Below are positions 1-5,403 of a stretch of DNA of 8,994 nt, piece by piece; the first letter of the stretch is position 1; each line of letters opens with the position of its first letter. Source of the DNA: Pseudomonadota bacterium. GTDB lineage: Bacteria > Pseudomonadota > Alphaproteobacteria > Rhizobiales > Devosiaceae. A program made the translations under genes and the position numbers. The notes under the pieces are model-generated. The model searched no databases. It worked only from the letters and a program-made list of their open reading frames with translations, and was not told the DNA's origin. The DNA is taken from assembly GCA_023431205.1 (NCBI GenBank), contig JAEYXQ010000136.1:1-8994 (forward strand), read 5' to 3'.

Positions 1-620
1 TGGATGTCGTGGCTGATCAGGAAGATGCCGATCCCGTCGGCCTTCAGCTGCTTGATCAGTTCGCCGACCTGCGCGGTTTCCTGGGGTCCGAGTGCGGCGG
101 TAGGCTCGTCCATGATCAGGATGCGGGCGTTGAATAGGATAGCGCGGGCAATGGCGACCGACTGGCGCTGGCCGCCCGACAGCGCCTTCACCGGCTCCTT
201 GAAGCGGCGGAAATTGGGGTTGAGGCGCCCCATCACCTCACGCGCCTTGGACTCCATCGCGGCGTCGTCCAGCGTGCCCAGCGGGGTGATCAGTTCACGC
301 CCGAGGAACAGGTTGGCGGCCGCATCGACGTTGTCGGCCACGGCAAGCTGCTGGTAGATGGTCTCGATGCCATAGGCCTTGGCATCGCGCGGATTGCTGA
401 TGGCGGCGTCCTTGCCATTGATGCGGATGCTGCCGGCATCGCGCTTGTAGGCGCCGGACAGGATCTTGATCAGCGTCGACTTGCCGGCCCCGTTATGGCC
501 GAGCAGTCCCACCACCTCGCCGGGATAGAGGTCGATCGAAGCCCGGTCGACGGCGCGGATTCCGCCGAAGGAGATCGAGATGTCGTGCATCTCGACCAGG
601 GGAGTCTTGGTGTCCAGCAT
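1..620 (-). CDS. xylG: Xylose-type sugar ABC transporter, ATP-binding protein (partial, C-terminal part beyond left edge)
   Basis: Cytoplasmic ATPase that powers the XylFH sugar importer. The gene begins with ATG at 620 and runs off the window, so about 206 codons are visible. The family is usually about 500-510 residues with two ATPase domains; only the first domain is seen. Visible motifs are Walker A GHNGAGKST (residues 42-49), ABC signature LSGGQ (147-151), Walker B MDEPT (170-174) and the H-loop histidine in SHD (204). The phrase SISFGGIRAV near the N-terminus is typical of sugar-importer ATPases. The gene starts 12 nt after the xylH stop. A Shine-Dalgarno-like AGGAAG overlaps that stop codon, which suggests translational coupling in a xylFHG operon. 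The xylose assignment rests mainly on the neighbouring XylF. The exact pentose is inferred. Confidence 0.93.
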   Translation of the reverse strand, partial: MLDTKTPLVEMHDISISFGGIRAVDRASIDLYPGEVVGLLGHNGAGKSTLIKILSGAYKRDAGSIRINGKDAAISNPRDAKAYGIETIYQQLAVADNVDAAANLFLGRELITPLGTLDDAAMESKAREVMGRLNPNFRRFKEPVKALSGGQRQSVAIARAILFNARILIMDEPTAALGPQETAQVGELIKQLKADGIGIFLISHDI

Positions 621-632
621 GACGAGGACTTC

Positions 633-1949
633 CTACTGCTTGTTGCGGCGGTAGAGCGTGTCGAGCCACACCGCAAAGACGAGAACGATGCCGACGACGA
701 TGGACTGCAGCGGGCTGTCTATGCCCATCAGCACCATGCCGGACTGAAGCGATTGCATGACCAGCGCACCCAGCAGCGCCCCGGCGATGGAGCCCACGCC
801 CCCGGCGAGCGACGTCCCGCCGATCACCGCCGCAGCGATGACATAGAGCTCGTCGAGCGTGCCCAGGGCGTTGGTTGCGGCATTGAGGCGGGCCGAGGAA
901 ATGGCGGCGGCGATGGCGCAGAGGCCGCCCATCAGCATGAAGATCTTGACCGTGACCCAGCGGGTGTTGATGCCGGCCAGTTCCGCTGCTTCGGGATTGC
1001 CGCCCATGGCGAAGACATAGCGGCCGAAGCGGGTGCGGGTGGCAATGAAGGTCATGACCACGCCGACTCCCAGGGCGATCAGCACCGGAATGGCGACGCC
1101 GTGGGCGATGAACAGCCCGCTCTCGGGCACCGGAATGCCCCGCGCCTCGGCGTAGTTGGCGGCGATGCGCGACGGCCACGGATAGGCGTTGGCAACGCTG
1201 ACCGCGGCAATGGTGATGCCGCAGCCGATGACCGCAAGCGCGGCCTCGGCCCAGAGCGGACGCAGCGGGAAGTTGAAGCGGCGGCGCTGCCGGCGGCCCC
1301 ACCAGAGGCCGATCACGATGGCGGCGCAGGCCCCCACCGCAACCACCCAGCTCCACAGCGAGCCGATGGCGCCGGCAGGACCGCCGCCCATCAGCTGGAA
1401 GGTCGGATCGAGCGGAGCAACGGTCCGGCCGGCGGTGACCCACCAGGCGGCACCGCGCCAGACCAGATAGCCTCCGAGCGTCACGATGAAAGCCGGCACG
1501 CGCAGATAGGCGATGATGGTGCCCTGCAGCGCGCCGATGCCGACGCCGATGGCGAGCCCGGCAGCCAGTGACAGCACCCAGATCAACGGGTGCCCGAGCC
1601 CGAGGCCAAGCTGCGCAGGCAGGATGTCGGTCTGCATCACGCCCATCATCATGGCGACGAGGCCAAGGATGGAGCCGACCGACAGGTCGATGTTGCGGGT
1701 GACGATCACCAGCACCATGCCGGTGACCATCACCGCGACAGACGCAGTCTGCACCGACAGGTTCCACAGATTGCGTGGCGTCAGGAACAGGCCGCCGGAA
1801 AATATGTTGAACCCGACCCAGATGATGATCAGGGCCCCGACCATGCCGAGCAGGCGGGTGTCGAGCTCTGTTGCGCCCAGAAAGCGCTGCAGCGGGTTTT
1901 GCGTTTGCCCCGCAGGCGTGAAGGTCGTCGCGGCGTGCTGATCGGCCAA
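633..1949 (-). CDS. xylH: Xylose-type sugar ABC transporter, permease protein
   Basis: Inner-membrane permease of the XylFGH importer (BPD_transp_2/branched-chain-type sugar permease family), about 438 residues with roughly 10-12 hydrophobic segments. Family-typical patches are RNIDLSVGSILGL (about 85-97) and the ATPase-docking-like EAAELAGINT (about 320-329). I place the start at the TTG at 1949 (reading as MADQHAATTF) because a strong GGGGGAG lies 7 nt upstream. The frame stays open to another TTG at 1997, but that one has no ribosome site and falls inside the xylF-xylH hairpin. Position between the binding protein and the ATPase fits the xylF-xylH-xylG order. Sugar specificity is inferred from XylF. 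Confidence 0.93.
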   Translation of the reverse strand: MADQHAATTFTPAGQTQNPLQRFLGATELDTRLLGMVGALIIIWVGFNIFSGGLFLTPRNLWNLSVQTASVAVMVTGMVLVIVTRNIDLSVGSILGLVAMMMGVMQTDILPAQLGLGLGHPLIWVLSLAAGLAIGVGIGALQGTIIAYLRVPAFIVTLGGYLVWRGAAWWVTAGRTVAPLDPTFQLMGGGPAGAIGSLWSWVVAVGACAAIVIGLWWGRRQRRRFNFPLRPLWAEAALAVIGCGITIAAVSVANAYPWPSRIAANYAEARGIPVPESGLFIAHGVAIPVLIALGVGVVMTFIATRTRFGRYVFAMGGNPEAAELAGINTRWVTVKIFMLMGGLCAIAAAISSARLNAATNALGTLDELYVIAAAVIGGTSLAGGVGSIAGALLGALVMQSLQSGMVLMGIDSPLQSIVVGIVLVFAVWLDTLYRRNKQ

Positions 1950-1995
1950 GTTCGTTCTCCCCCACGGGGCCCGCGCCCGGCGGAGTCCCGTTGAC

Positions 1996-2030
1996 AACAG
2001 TGCCGCAGCGAGTGTCGCCGCGGCACTGTT
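1996..2030 (-). promoter_or_regulatory. Intercistronic hairpin between xylF and xylH
   Basis: A perfect 11-bp inverted repeat (AACAGTGCCGC at 1996-2006, GCGGCACTGTT at 2020-2030) encloses a further 4-bp stem (GCGA/TCGC, 2008-2011 with 2015-2018) and a 3-nt loop, interrupted only by one A/C mismatch. It lies 20 nt downstream of the xylF stop and about 46 nt upstream of the xylH start. No U-tract follows in the transcript direction, so a simple intrinsic terminator is unlikely. By analogy with other binding-protein operons it may block 3' exonucleases or partly attenuate, giving more XylF than XylH/XylG. That role is inference. Confidence 0.7.
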
Positions 2031-2050
2031 CAGTTTACGTCCGAATGCGC

Positions 2051-3094
2051 TTAGTCACACGCCGCAACCGAACCGGCTGCCACGCCCTGGCAGACCACGT
2101 CCTTGCCCACCCAGCCGGCGTCGATGACGACGTTCAGGTTCTCCTGGGTGACCGGCACGGGAGCCAGCAGCACCGCGTTCATCTCGACGCCGTTCGGGCC
2201 GTCGGAGAACTTGGTGGCGCCTTCCACTGCGTCGAGGGCGGTGCCGTCGGCGAGCTCGAGCGCAATCTCGGCGGCCTTCTTGCCGAGCTCACGGGCATCC
2301 TTCCACACCGACACCGTCTGTGTGCCGAGGGCGATGCGGTTGAGCGCGGCATGGTCGCCGTCCTGGCCGGAGACCGGCACGGAGCCGGCAAGACCCTGGG
2401 CCGACAGGGCGGCGATGGCGCCACCGGCGGTGCCGTCGTTGGAGGCGACCACAGCGTCGACCTCGTTGTTGTTGGCGGTCAGGAACTGCTCCATGTTCGC
2501 CTGGGCGACTTCCGGGTTCCAGTTGTCGGTATAGGCTTCGCCGACATTGACGATGGCGCCGGAGTCGATGGCTTCCTGCAGCACTTCCATCTGGCCTTCG
2601 AACAGGAAGTCGGCGTTCGGATCGGCCGAGTTGCCCTTGATGAAGACGTAGTTGCATTCCGGCTGCACTTCGAACACGCCGCGAGCCTGCATGCGGCCCA
2701 CTTCCTTGTTGTCGAAGGTGAGGTAGAACGCATCCGGGTTCTCGATCAGGCGGTCATAGCCGACCACCGGAATACCTTCGGCAACAGCGGCGGCGACGGC
2801 CGGGCCGATGGCGTCGCTGTCCTGGGCCAGTACGATGATCGCGTCGGCACCCTGGCTGATCAGCGACTCGATGTCGGTGAGCTGCTTGGACGCGGACGAC
2901 TGCGCGTCGGCGGAGATGTAGGTGGCGCCGGCCTCTTCAAGAACGGCCTTGATGGCGGCTTCGTCGGTCTTCCAGCGTTCTTCCTGGAAGTTGTTCCAGC
3001 TGACGCCGATGGTGACGCCGTCCTGCGCGGAAACGATGGCAGTGCTGCCGGCAAGCGCCGTCGTGGCCAGCAGGGCCAATGCGAACTTCTTCAT
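2051..3094 (-). CDS. xylF: D-xylose ABC transporter, periplasmic substrate-binding protein
   Basis: Periplasmic receptor that binds D-xylose and delivers it to XylHG. It has 347 residues (E. coli XylF is about 330). A Sec signal peptide, MKKFALALLATTALAGSTAIVSA, is split here for clarity: charged MKK, hydrophobic core to about residue 20, probable cleavage after A23. XylF-like landmarks are ERW (39-41), GYDRLI (112-117), TFDNKEVG (126-133), SNDGTAGGAI (218-227) and SGQDGD (242-247). Cysteines 335 and 346 near the C-terminus could form a periplasmic disulfide. I chose the ATG at 3094 because GGGAGG sits just upstream and the signal peptide starts there; the frame stays open to 3163 but the extra residues are not plausible. 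It is the first gene of the importer operon, divergent from the ROK regulator. Confidence 0.95.
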   Translation of the reverse strand: MKKFALALLATTALAGSTAIVSAQDGVTIGVSWNNFQEERWKTDEAAIKAVLEEAGATYISADAQSSASKQLTDIESLISQGADAIIVLAQDSDAIGPAVAAAVAEGIPVVGYDRLIENPDAFYLTFDNKEVGRMQARGVFEVQPECNYVFIKGNSADPNADFLFEGQMEVLQEAIDSGAIVNVGEAYTDNWNPEVAQANMEQFLTANNNEVDAVVASNDGTAGGAIAALSAQGLAGSVPVSGQDGDHAALNRIALGTQTVSVWKDARELGKKAAEIALELADGTALDAVEGATKFSDGPNGVEMNAVLLAPVPVTQENLNVVIDAGWVGKDVVCQGVAAGSVAACD

Positions 3095-3109
3095 ATCTGT
3101 CCTCCCATG

Positions 3110-3130
3110 GGCGGCAGAAGACCTGCCGCC
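3110..3130 (-). promoter_or_regulatory. xylF leader hairpin proximal to the ribosome site
   Basis: A perfect 8-bp inverted repeat (GGCGGCAG at 3110-3117, CTGCCGCC at 3123-3130) has a 5-nt loop. Its base is only 3 nt from the GGGAGG ribosome site of xylF (3101-3106). It is very GC-rich, so it should fold in the xylF mRNA. It could stabilise the 5' end or influence ribosome access. Confidence 0.6.
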
Positions 3131-3135
3131 TGTTT

Positions 3136-3174
3136 GCCGGTGGCATGACCGAGCCAGGCGCACGCTCCACCGGC
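3136..3174 (-). promoter_or_regulatory. xylF leader hairpin, promoter-proximal
   Basis: A second perfect 8-bp inverted repeat (GCCGGTGG at 3136-3143, CCACCGGC at 3167-3174) has a 23-nt loop. It lies immediately upstream of the first leader hairpin. If transcription of xylF starts near 3181, as the promoter guess implies, this stem forms almost at the 5' end of the transcript. Function unknown; mRNA protection is one reading. Confidence 0.5.
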
Positions 3175-3187
3175 GCCCTGAGCATTA

Positions 3188-3202
3188 ATTTTACTGCTCG
3201 AA
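3188..3202 (+). promoter_or_regulatory. Candidate ROK operator box 1
   Basis: The sequence ATTTT-ACT-GCTCGAA is followed by a run of A (to 3206). T-rich left and A-rich right arms around a GC core resemble the general layout of Mlc/NagC-type ROK operators. It overlaps the probable xylF -10. It is paired with a similar box at 3241-3256. Confidence 0.35.
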
Positions 3203-3216
3203 AAAAGGTCTGGCAT
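3188..3216 (-). promoter_or_regulatory. Probable xylF (xylFHG) promoter
   Basis: Read on the minus strand, ATGCCA (3216-3211, 4 of 6 matches to the -35 consensus) is followed after 17 nt by TAAAAT (3193-3188, 5 of 6 matches to the -10 consensus). This is one of the few AT-rich patches in the window. It would start transcription near 3181, giving a leader of about 87 nt. The -10 overlaps the first candidate operator box, as expected for repression by the divergent ROK protein. Assigned by eye, not by experiment. Confidence 0.45.
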
Positions 3217-3219
3217 AGT
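3190..3219 (+). promoter_or_regulatory. Possible promoter of the ROK regulator gene
   Basis: On the plus strand, TTTACT (3190-3195) and CATAGT (3214-3219) are separated by 18 nt, each matching consensus at 4 of 6 positions. It would overlap the xylF promoter face to face, so one repressor could control both directions. The match is weak and the call is tentative. Confidence 0.25.
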
Positions 3220-3240
3220 CTCCGCGAACGAGTCAACGTC

Positions 3241-3256
3241 ATTTTCGCGGCTCGAA
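3241..3256 (+). promoter_or_regulatory. Candidate ROK operator box 2
   Basis: The sequence ATTTT-CGCG-GCTCGAA repeats box 1 with one extra base in the spacer, and contains the inverted arms TTCG/CGAA. Its GCTCGAA is 54 nt from that of box 1, close to five helical turns. It lies upstream of the xylF promoter and downstream of the possible regulator promoter, positions compatible with looping or autoregulation. Confidence 0.35.
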
Positions 3257-3318
3257 GGAAATCCGTTGCACGAGCCGCTCCGGATGGTGTCTGTTGCCGC
3301 CGGGGGAGGAGGGGCTGT

Positions 3319-4536
3319 TTGGCGCGTACCGTCAGCGACAGTGATAGCGTCCGGCGTCAGAACCGGGCTCTGGTGCTTGCTGCCCTGCGCCAGCAGGGGC
3401 CGCTGTCCCGTACCGCCCTGGCCGGCGCCACGGGGCTGAGCCACGCCAGCATCAGCGCCATCTCCAATGATCTGATCGCCCAGAAGCTGCTTCTCGAACT
3501 GCCCGACGAGCGGGGCGAAACCCGCGGCCGCGGCCGCCCTGCCACCCGGGTCGGCTTCGACCGGCGTGCGGCCACGGCGGCCCTGATCGAGATCGACGTC
3601 AACCGCATTCGGGTGTCGCTGGTGGACTACGGTGGCGTGCTGGCCGACCGGCTGGAAGTGCCGGTGACCCCGGGGGCTTTCCAGGATACTGGCGTCACCA
3701 CCCTTCTTGCCGAGCGACTGGAGCACCTGCGACTGCGCAATCCGGCCCTGATGGCCCGCCTCCAGCGCGTCGACATCTCCGTCCAGGGCATTCTCGATCG
3801 CGATGGCGGTGGGTTGAAATGGTCCCCAATCGCTCATCTGGCCGGCAAGCCTTTCGCGGAAGAGCTATCAGATGCCCTGGGGCTGCCGGTCCGTCTCTAC
3901 AAGCGCGGCCGGCTCCTGGCCGAAGGCGCCCGCTGGCTCGACCCGGACCTTCGCGACGCCAGCGTCGCCACCGTCTTCGTCGGCTCCACGGTCGCCATGG
4001 GCATCACCTTCCGGGGCCAGATCCTTGGCCGGGGTGACGAAGGGGCCACCGAGTTCGGGCACATGAACCATATTCCCAACGGCGCCCTCTGCCGCTGCGG
4101 CATGCGCGGCTGCATCGAAGCCTACGCCGCCGACTACGGCGTCTTGCGCGCCGCCTATTCGGTGCCTGAAACCGCCCTGCCCGCCGCCTCGGTTCCGCCC
4201 GAGCAATATGCCGGGCTGGTGGTGCGGGCCGAGCGCGGCGATCGCGCCGCCACCCACGCCTTCCACCTTGCCGGACGCGCCATCGGCTATGGCCTCAGCC
4301 GCATGATGGCCGTGTTCGACCCCAGCCACGTGCTGATCGTCGGCCCCGGGGCCCGCGCCTTCGGGCTGATGCGCACCGAGATCATGTCGGCGCTCGGCAA
4401 CGCGCTGGTCTGCCAGGTGAACGGACTGCCCGAAATCGTCGCCCACCATGACGAGCGCGAACCGATCTTCCAGGGCCTCCTGATGAAGTCCCTCAGCGAA
4501 GTGGACGAACACTTCGCTGCCCAGGCGGGCGGCTAG
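3319..4536 (+). CDS. ROK-family transcriptional regulator, probable regulator of the divergent xylose importer
   Basis: Predicted DNA-binding sugar-responsive regulator of 405 residues, the usual ROK-repressor length. A winged helix-turn-helix spans about 15-60 (ALRQQGPLSRTALAGATGLS). It is followed by a basic GRGRP linker (70-73 region) and a ROK sugar-kinase-like domain. The ROK zinc motif is intact: GH (H248) followed by CRCGMRGC (C258, C260, C265) and E267. The kinase active site looks lost: the usual END/HD before an AE motif reads RLY (192-194), placing Tyr where the catalytic Asp is expected, and the N-terminal phosphate loop reads EIDVNRIRVSLVD. This supports sensing rather than phosphorylation. 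The start is TTG at 3319 with AGGAGG 6 nt upstream; the frame is open back to 3079 but no better start is seen. It is likely the xylose repressor (XylR-type), by its divergent position only. Confidence 0.88.
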   Translation: MARTVSDSDSVRRQNRALVLAALRQQGPLSRTALAGATGLSHASISAISNDLIAQKLLLELPDERGETRGRGRPATRVGFDRRAATAALIEIDVNRIRVSLVDYGGVLADRLEVPVTPGAFQDTGVTTLLAERLEHLRLRNPALMARLQRVDISVQGILDRDGGGLKWSPIAHLAGKPFAEELSDALGLPVRLYKRGRLLAEGARWLDPDLRDASVATVFVGSTVAMGITFRGQILGRGDEGATEFGHMNHIPNGALCRCGMRGCIEAYAADYGVLRAAYSVPETALPAASVPPEQYAGLVVRAERGDRAATHAFHLAGRAIGYGLSRMMAVFDPSHVLIVGPGARAFGLMRTEIMSALGNALVCQVNGLPEIVAHHDEREPIFQGLLMKSLSEVDEHFAAQAGG

Positions 4537-4547
4537 GAGCGGCAGAC

Positions 4548-5336
4548 CTATGCCGTCGCCCGCCGCTTCAACACCACGAACACCTCGGCAACGGCGAACA
4601 CCACCAGACACGCGATCACCGTCCCGATCACCGCCGGATACGCCCCGGCCCAGCCATCTGCCGCGGTGTGCTTGATGAGGATGCCGGTGAACGCCCAGAG
4701 CAGCACCAGCCCATAGGCGATGTCGCGGTTGCGAACGAGCGTCAGCGTCCCGATGGCAGCAGCCACGGCGACGATGATCACCGCCCAGGTCTGGCTGTCG
4801 AGCCCGAACCCGTCCCAGCCGAGGCTCACGAGCCACACCGTGATGTTGGCGACGGTCGCCACGGTGATCCAGCCGAAATAGACGCTGAACGGCACCCGCA
4901 CCAGCCACTGCTCGCGGGTGGTGAGCGAGGCGTCCCGCAGCGTCACCACGATCGCCGCCAGCAGCACTAGGATGGTGATGATCAGCACGGTTGAGAGCAG
5001 GATCTGGTCGTAGTGCCAGGCGAACACCCAGGCGGTGTTGGCAAGCGAGGAGATCGAGAACAGGATGCCGACCCGGCGCAGCAACGCCCCGTTCTGCCGC
5101 CCTGCCTCGTGGAACGCACCCCACTGGTAGAGGATGTGGATCGCCAACAGGGTGTAGATCAGCCCCCAGATCGAGAAGGTGATCCCCGCCGGCGTAAACA
5201 GGTTGTCGTAGATGTCCGAAATCTCGCCCGTTTCGCGGCCATTCAGCGGCAGGGCGTTGGCGAGGTAGTTGGTGGCCACCATGACCAGGTAGGTCACGGT
5301 CAGCAGGATCTTCACTGGCAGCTCGGCGGTTTTCAT
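4548..5336 (-). CDS. Multi-pass membrane protein, TspO/MBR-like (tryptophan-rich sensory protein family)
   Basis: A 262-residue inner-membrane protein with about eight hydrophobic segments (near 9-29, 50-71, 88-108, 113-133, 147-170, 183-201, 206-222, 233-255). Several patches resemble TspO/MBR proteins: FTPAGITFSIWGLIYTLL (47-64), NTAWVFAW (100-107) and WITVATVANITVWL (156-169, like the WxxxAtxLNxxIW of TspO). Classical TspO has about 160 residues and five helices, so this is the longer form with three extra C-terminal helices. Ligand and function are unknown; TspO proteins bind porphyrins or sterol-like molecules, but that should not be assumed here. A GAGGAA lies about 9 nt before the ATG. 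It follows cysNC by 67 nt on the same strand, so read-through from the cys operon is possible. Its 3' end converges on the ROK gene with 11 bp between stops. Confidence 0.75.
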   Translation of the reverse strand: MKTAELPVKILLTVTYLVMVATNYLANALPLNGRETGEISDIYDNLFTPAGITFSIWGLIYTLLAIHILYQWGAFHEAGRQNGALLRRVGILFSISSLANTAWVFAWHYDQILLSTVLIITILVLLAAIVVTLRDASLTTREQWLVRVPFSVYFGWITVATVANITVWLVSLGWDGFGLDSQTWAVIIVAVAAAIGTLTLVRNRDIAYGLVLLWAFTGILIKHTAADGWAGAYPAVIGTVIACLVVFAVAEVFVVLKRRATA

Positions 5337-5339
5337 CAG

Positions 5340-5365
5340 GCCCGGTTCCTCAAATCAACCTGGGC
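5340..5365 (-). promoter_or_regulatory. Small inverted repeat with the ribosome site of the TspO-like gene in its loop
   Basis: GCCCGGTT (5340-5347) can pair with AACC-T-GGGC (5357-5365), with one bulged base. The 9-nt loop carries the complement of GAGG (5348-5351), the likely ribosome site of the downstream gene. It could tune translation, or be chance in GC-rich DNA. Confidence 0.3.
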
Positions 5366-5403
5366 TGAACTCCACACCGCGATCGAAGGTTTCCTCCGCC
5401 CCG

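Noticed and set aside
493..1965. 490-codon minus-strand open frame overlapping xylH
   Set aside because: Out-of-frame shadow with R/H/G-rich composition; the xylH frame has clear membrane helices and conserved motifs.
1991..3148. 385-codon plus-strand open frame opposite xylF
   Set aside because: Antisense shadow. XylF on the other strand has a signal peptide, ribosome site and family motifs.
3095..3163. Longer N-terminus for XylF
   Set aside because: The extra 23 residues would precede a complete signal peptide, have no ribosome site, and would translate through the leader hairpins.
3079..3318. 80-residue N-terminal extension of the ROK regulator
   Set aside because: It would run through the promoter and operator region and lacks a ribosome site; TTG at 3319 has AGGAGG and gives a normal family length.
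4537..4547. Shared bidirectional terminator between the ROK gene and the TspO-like gene
   Set aside because: Only 11 bp separate the stops, and I found no convincing stem with a T-run there.
3868..5124. 418-codon minus-strand open frame across the ROK gene end and the TspO-like gene
   Set aside because: Covers two genes on different strands in other frames; low-complexity A/R/G/H composition, no ribosome site or motif.
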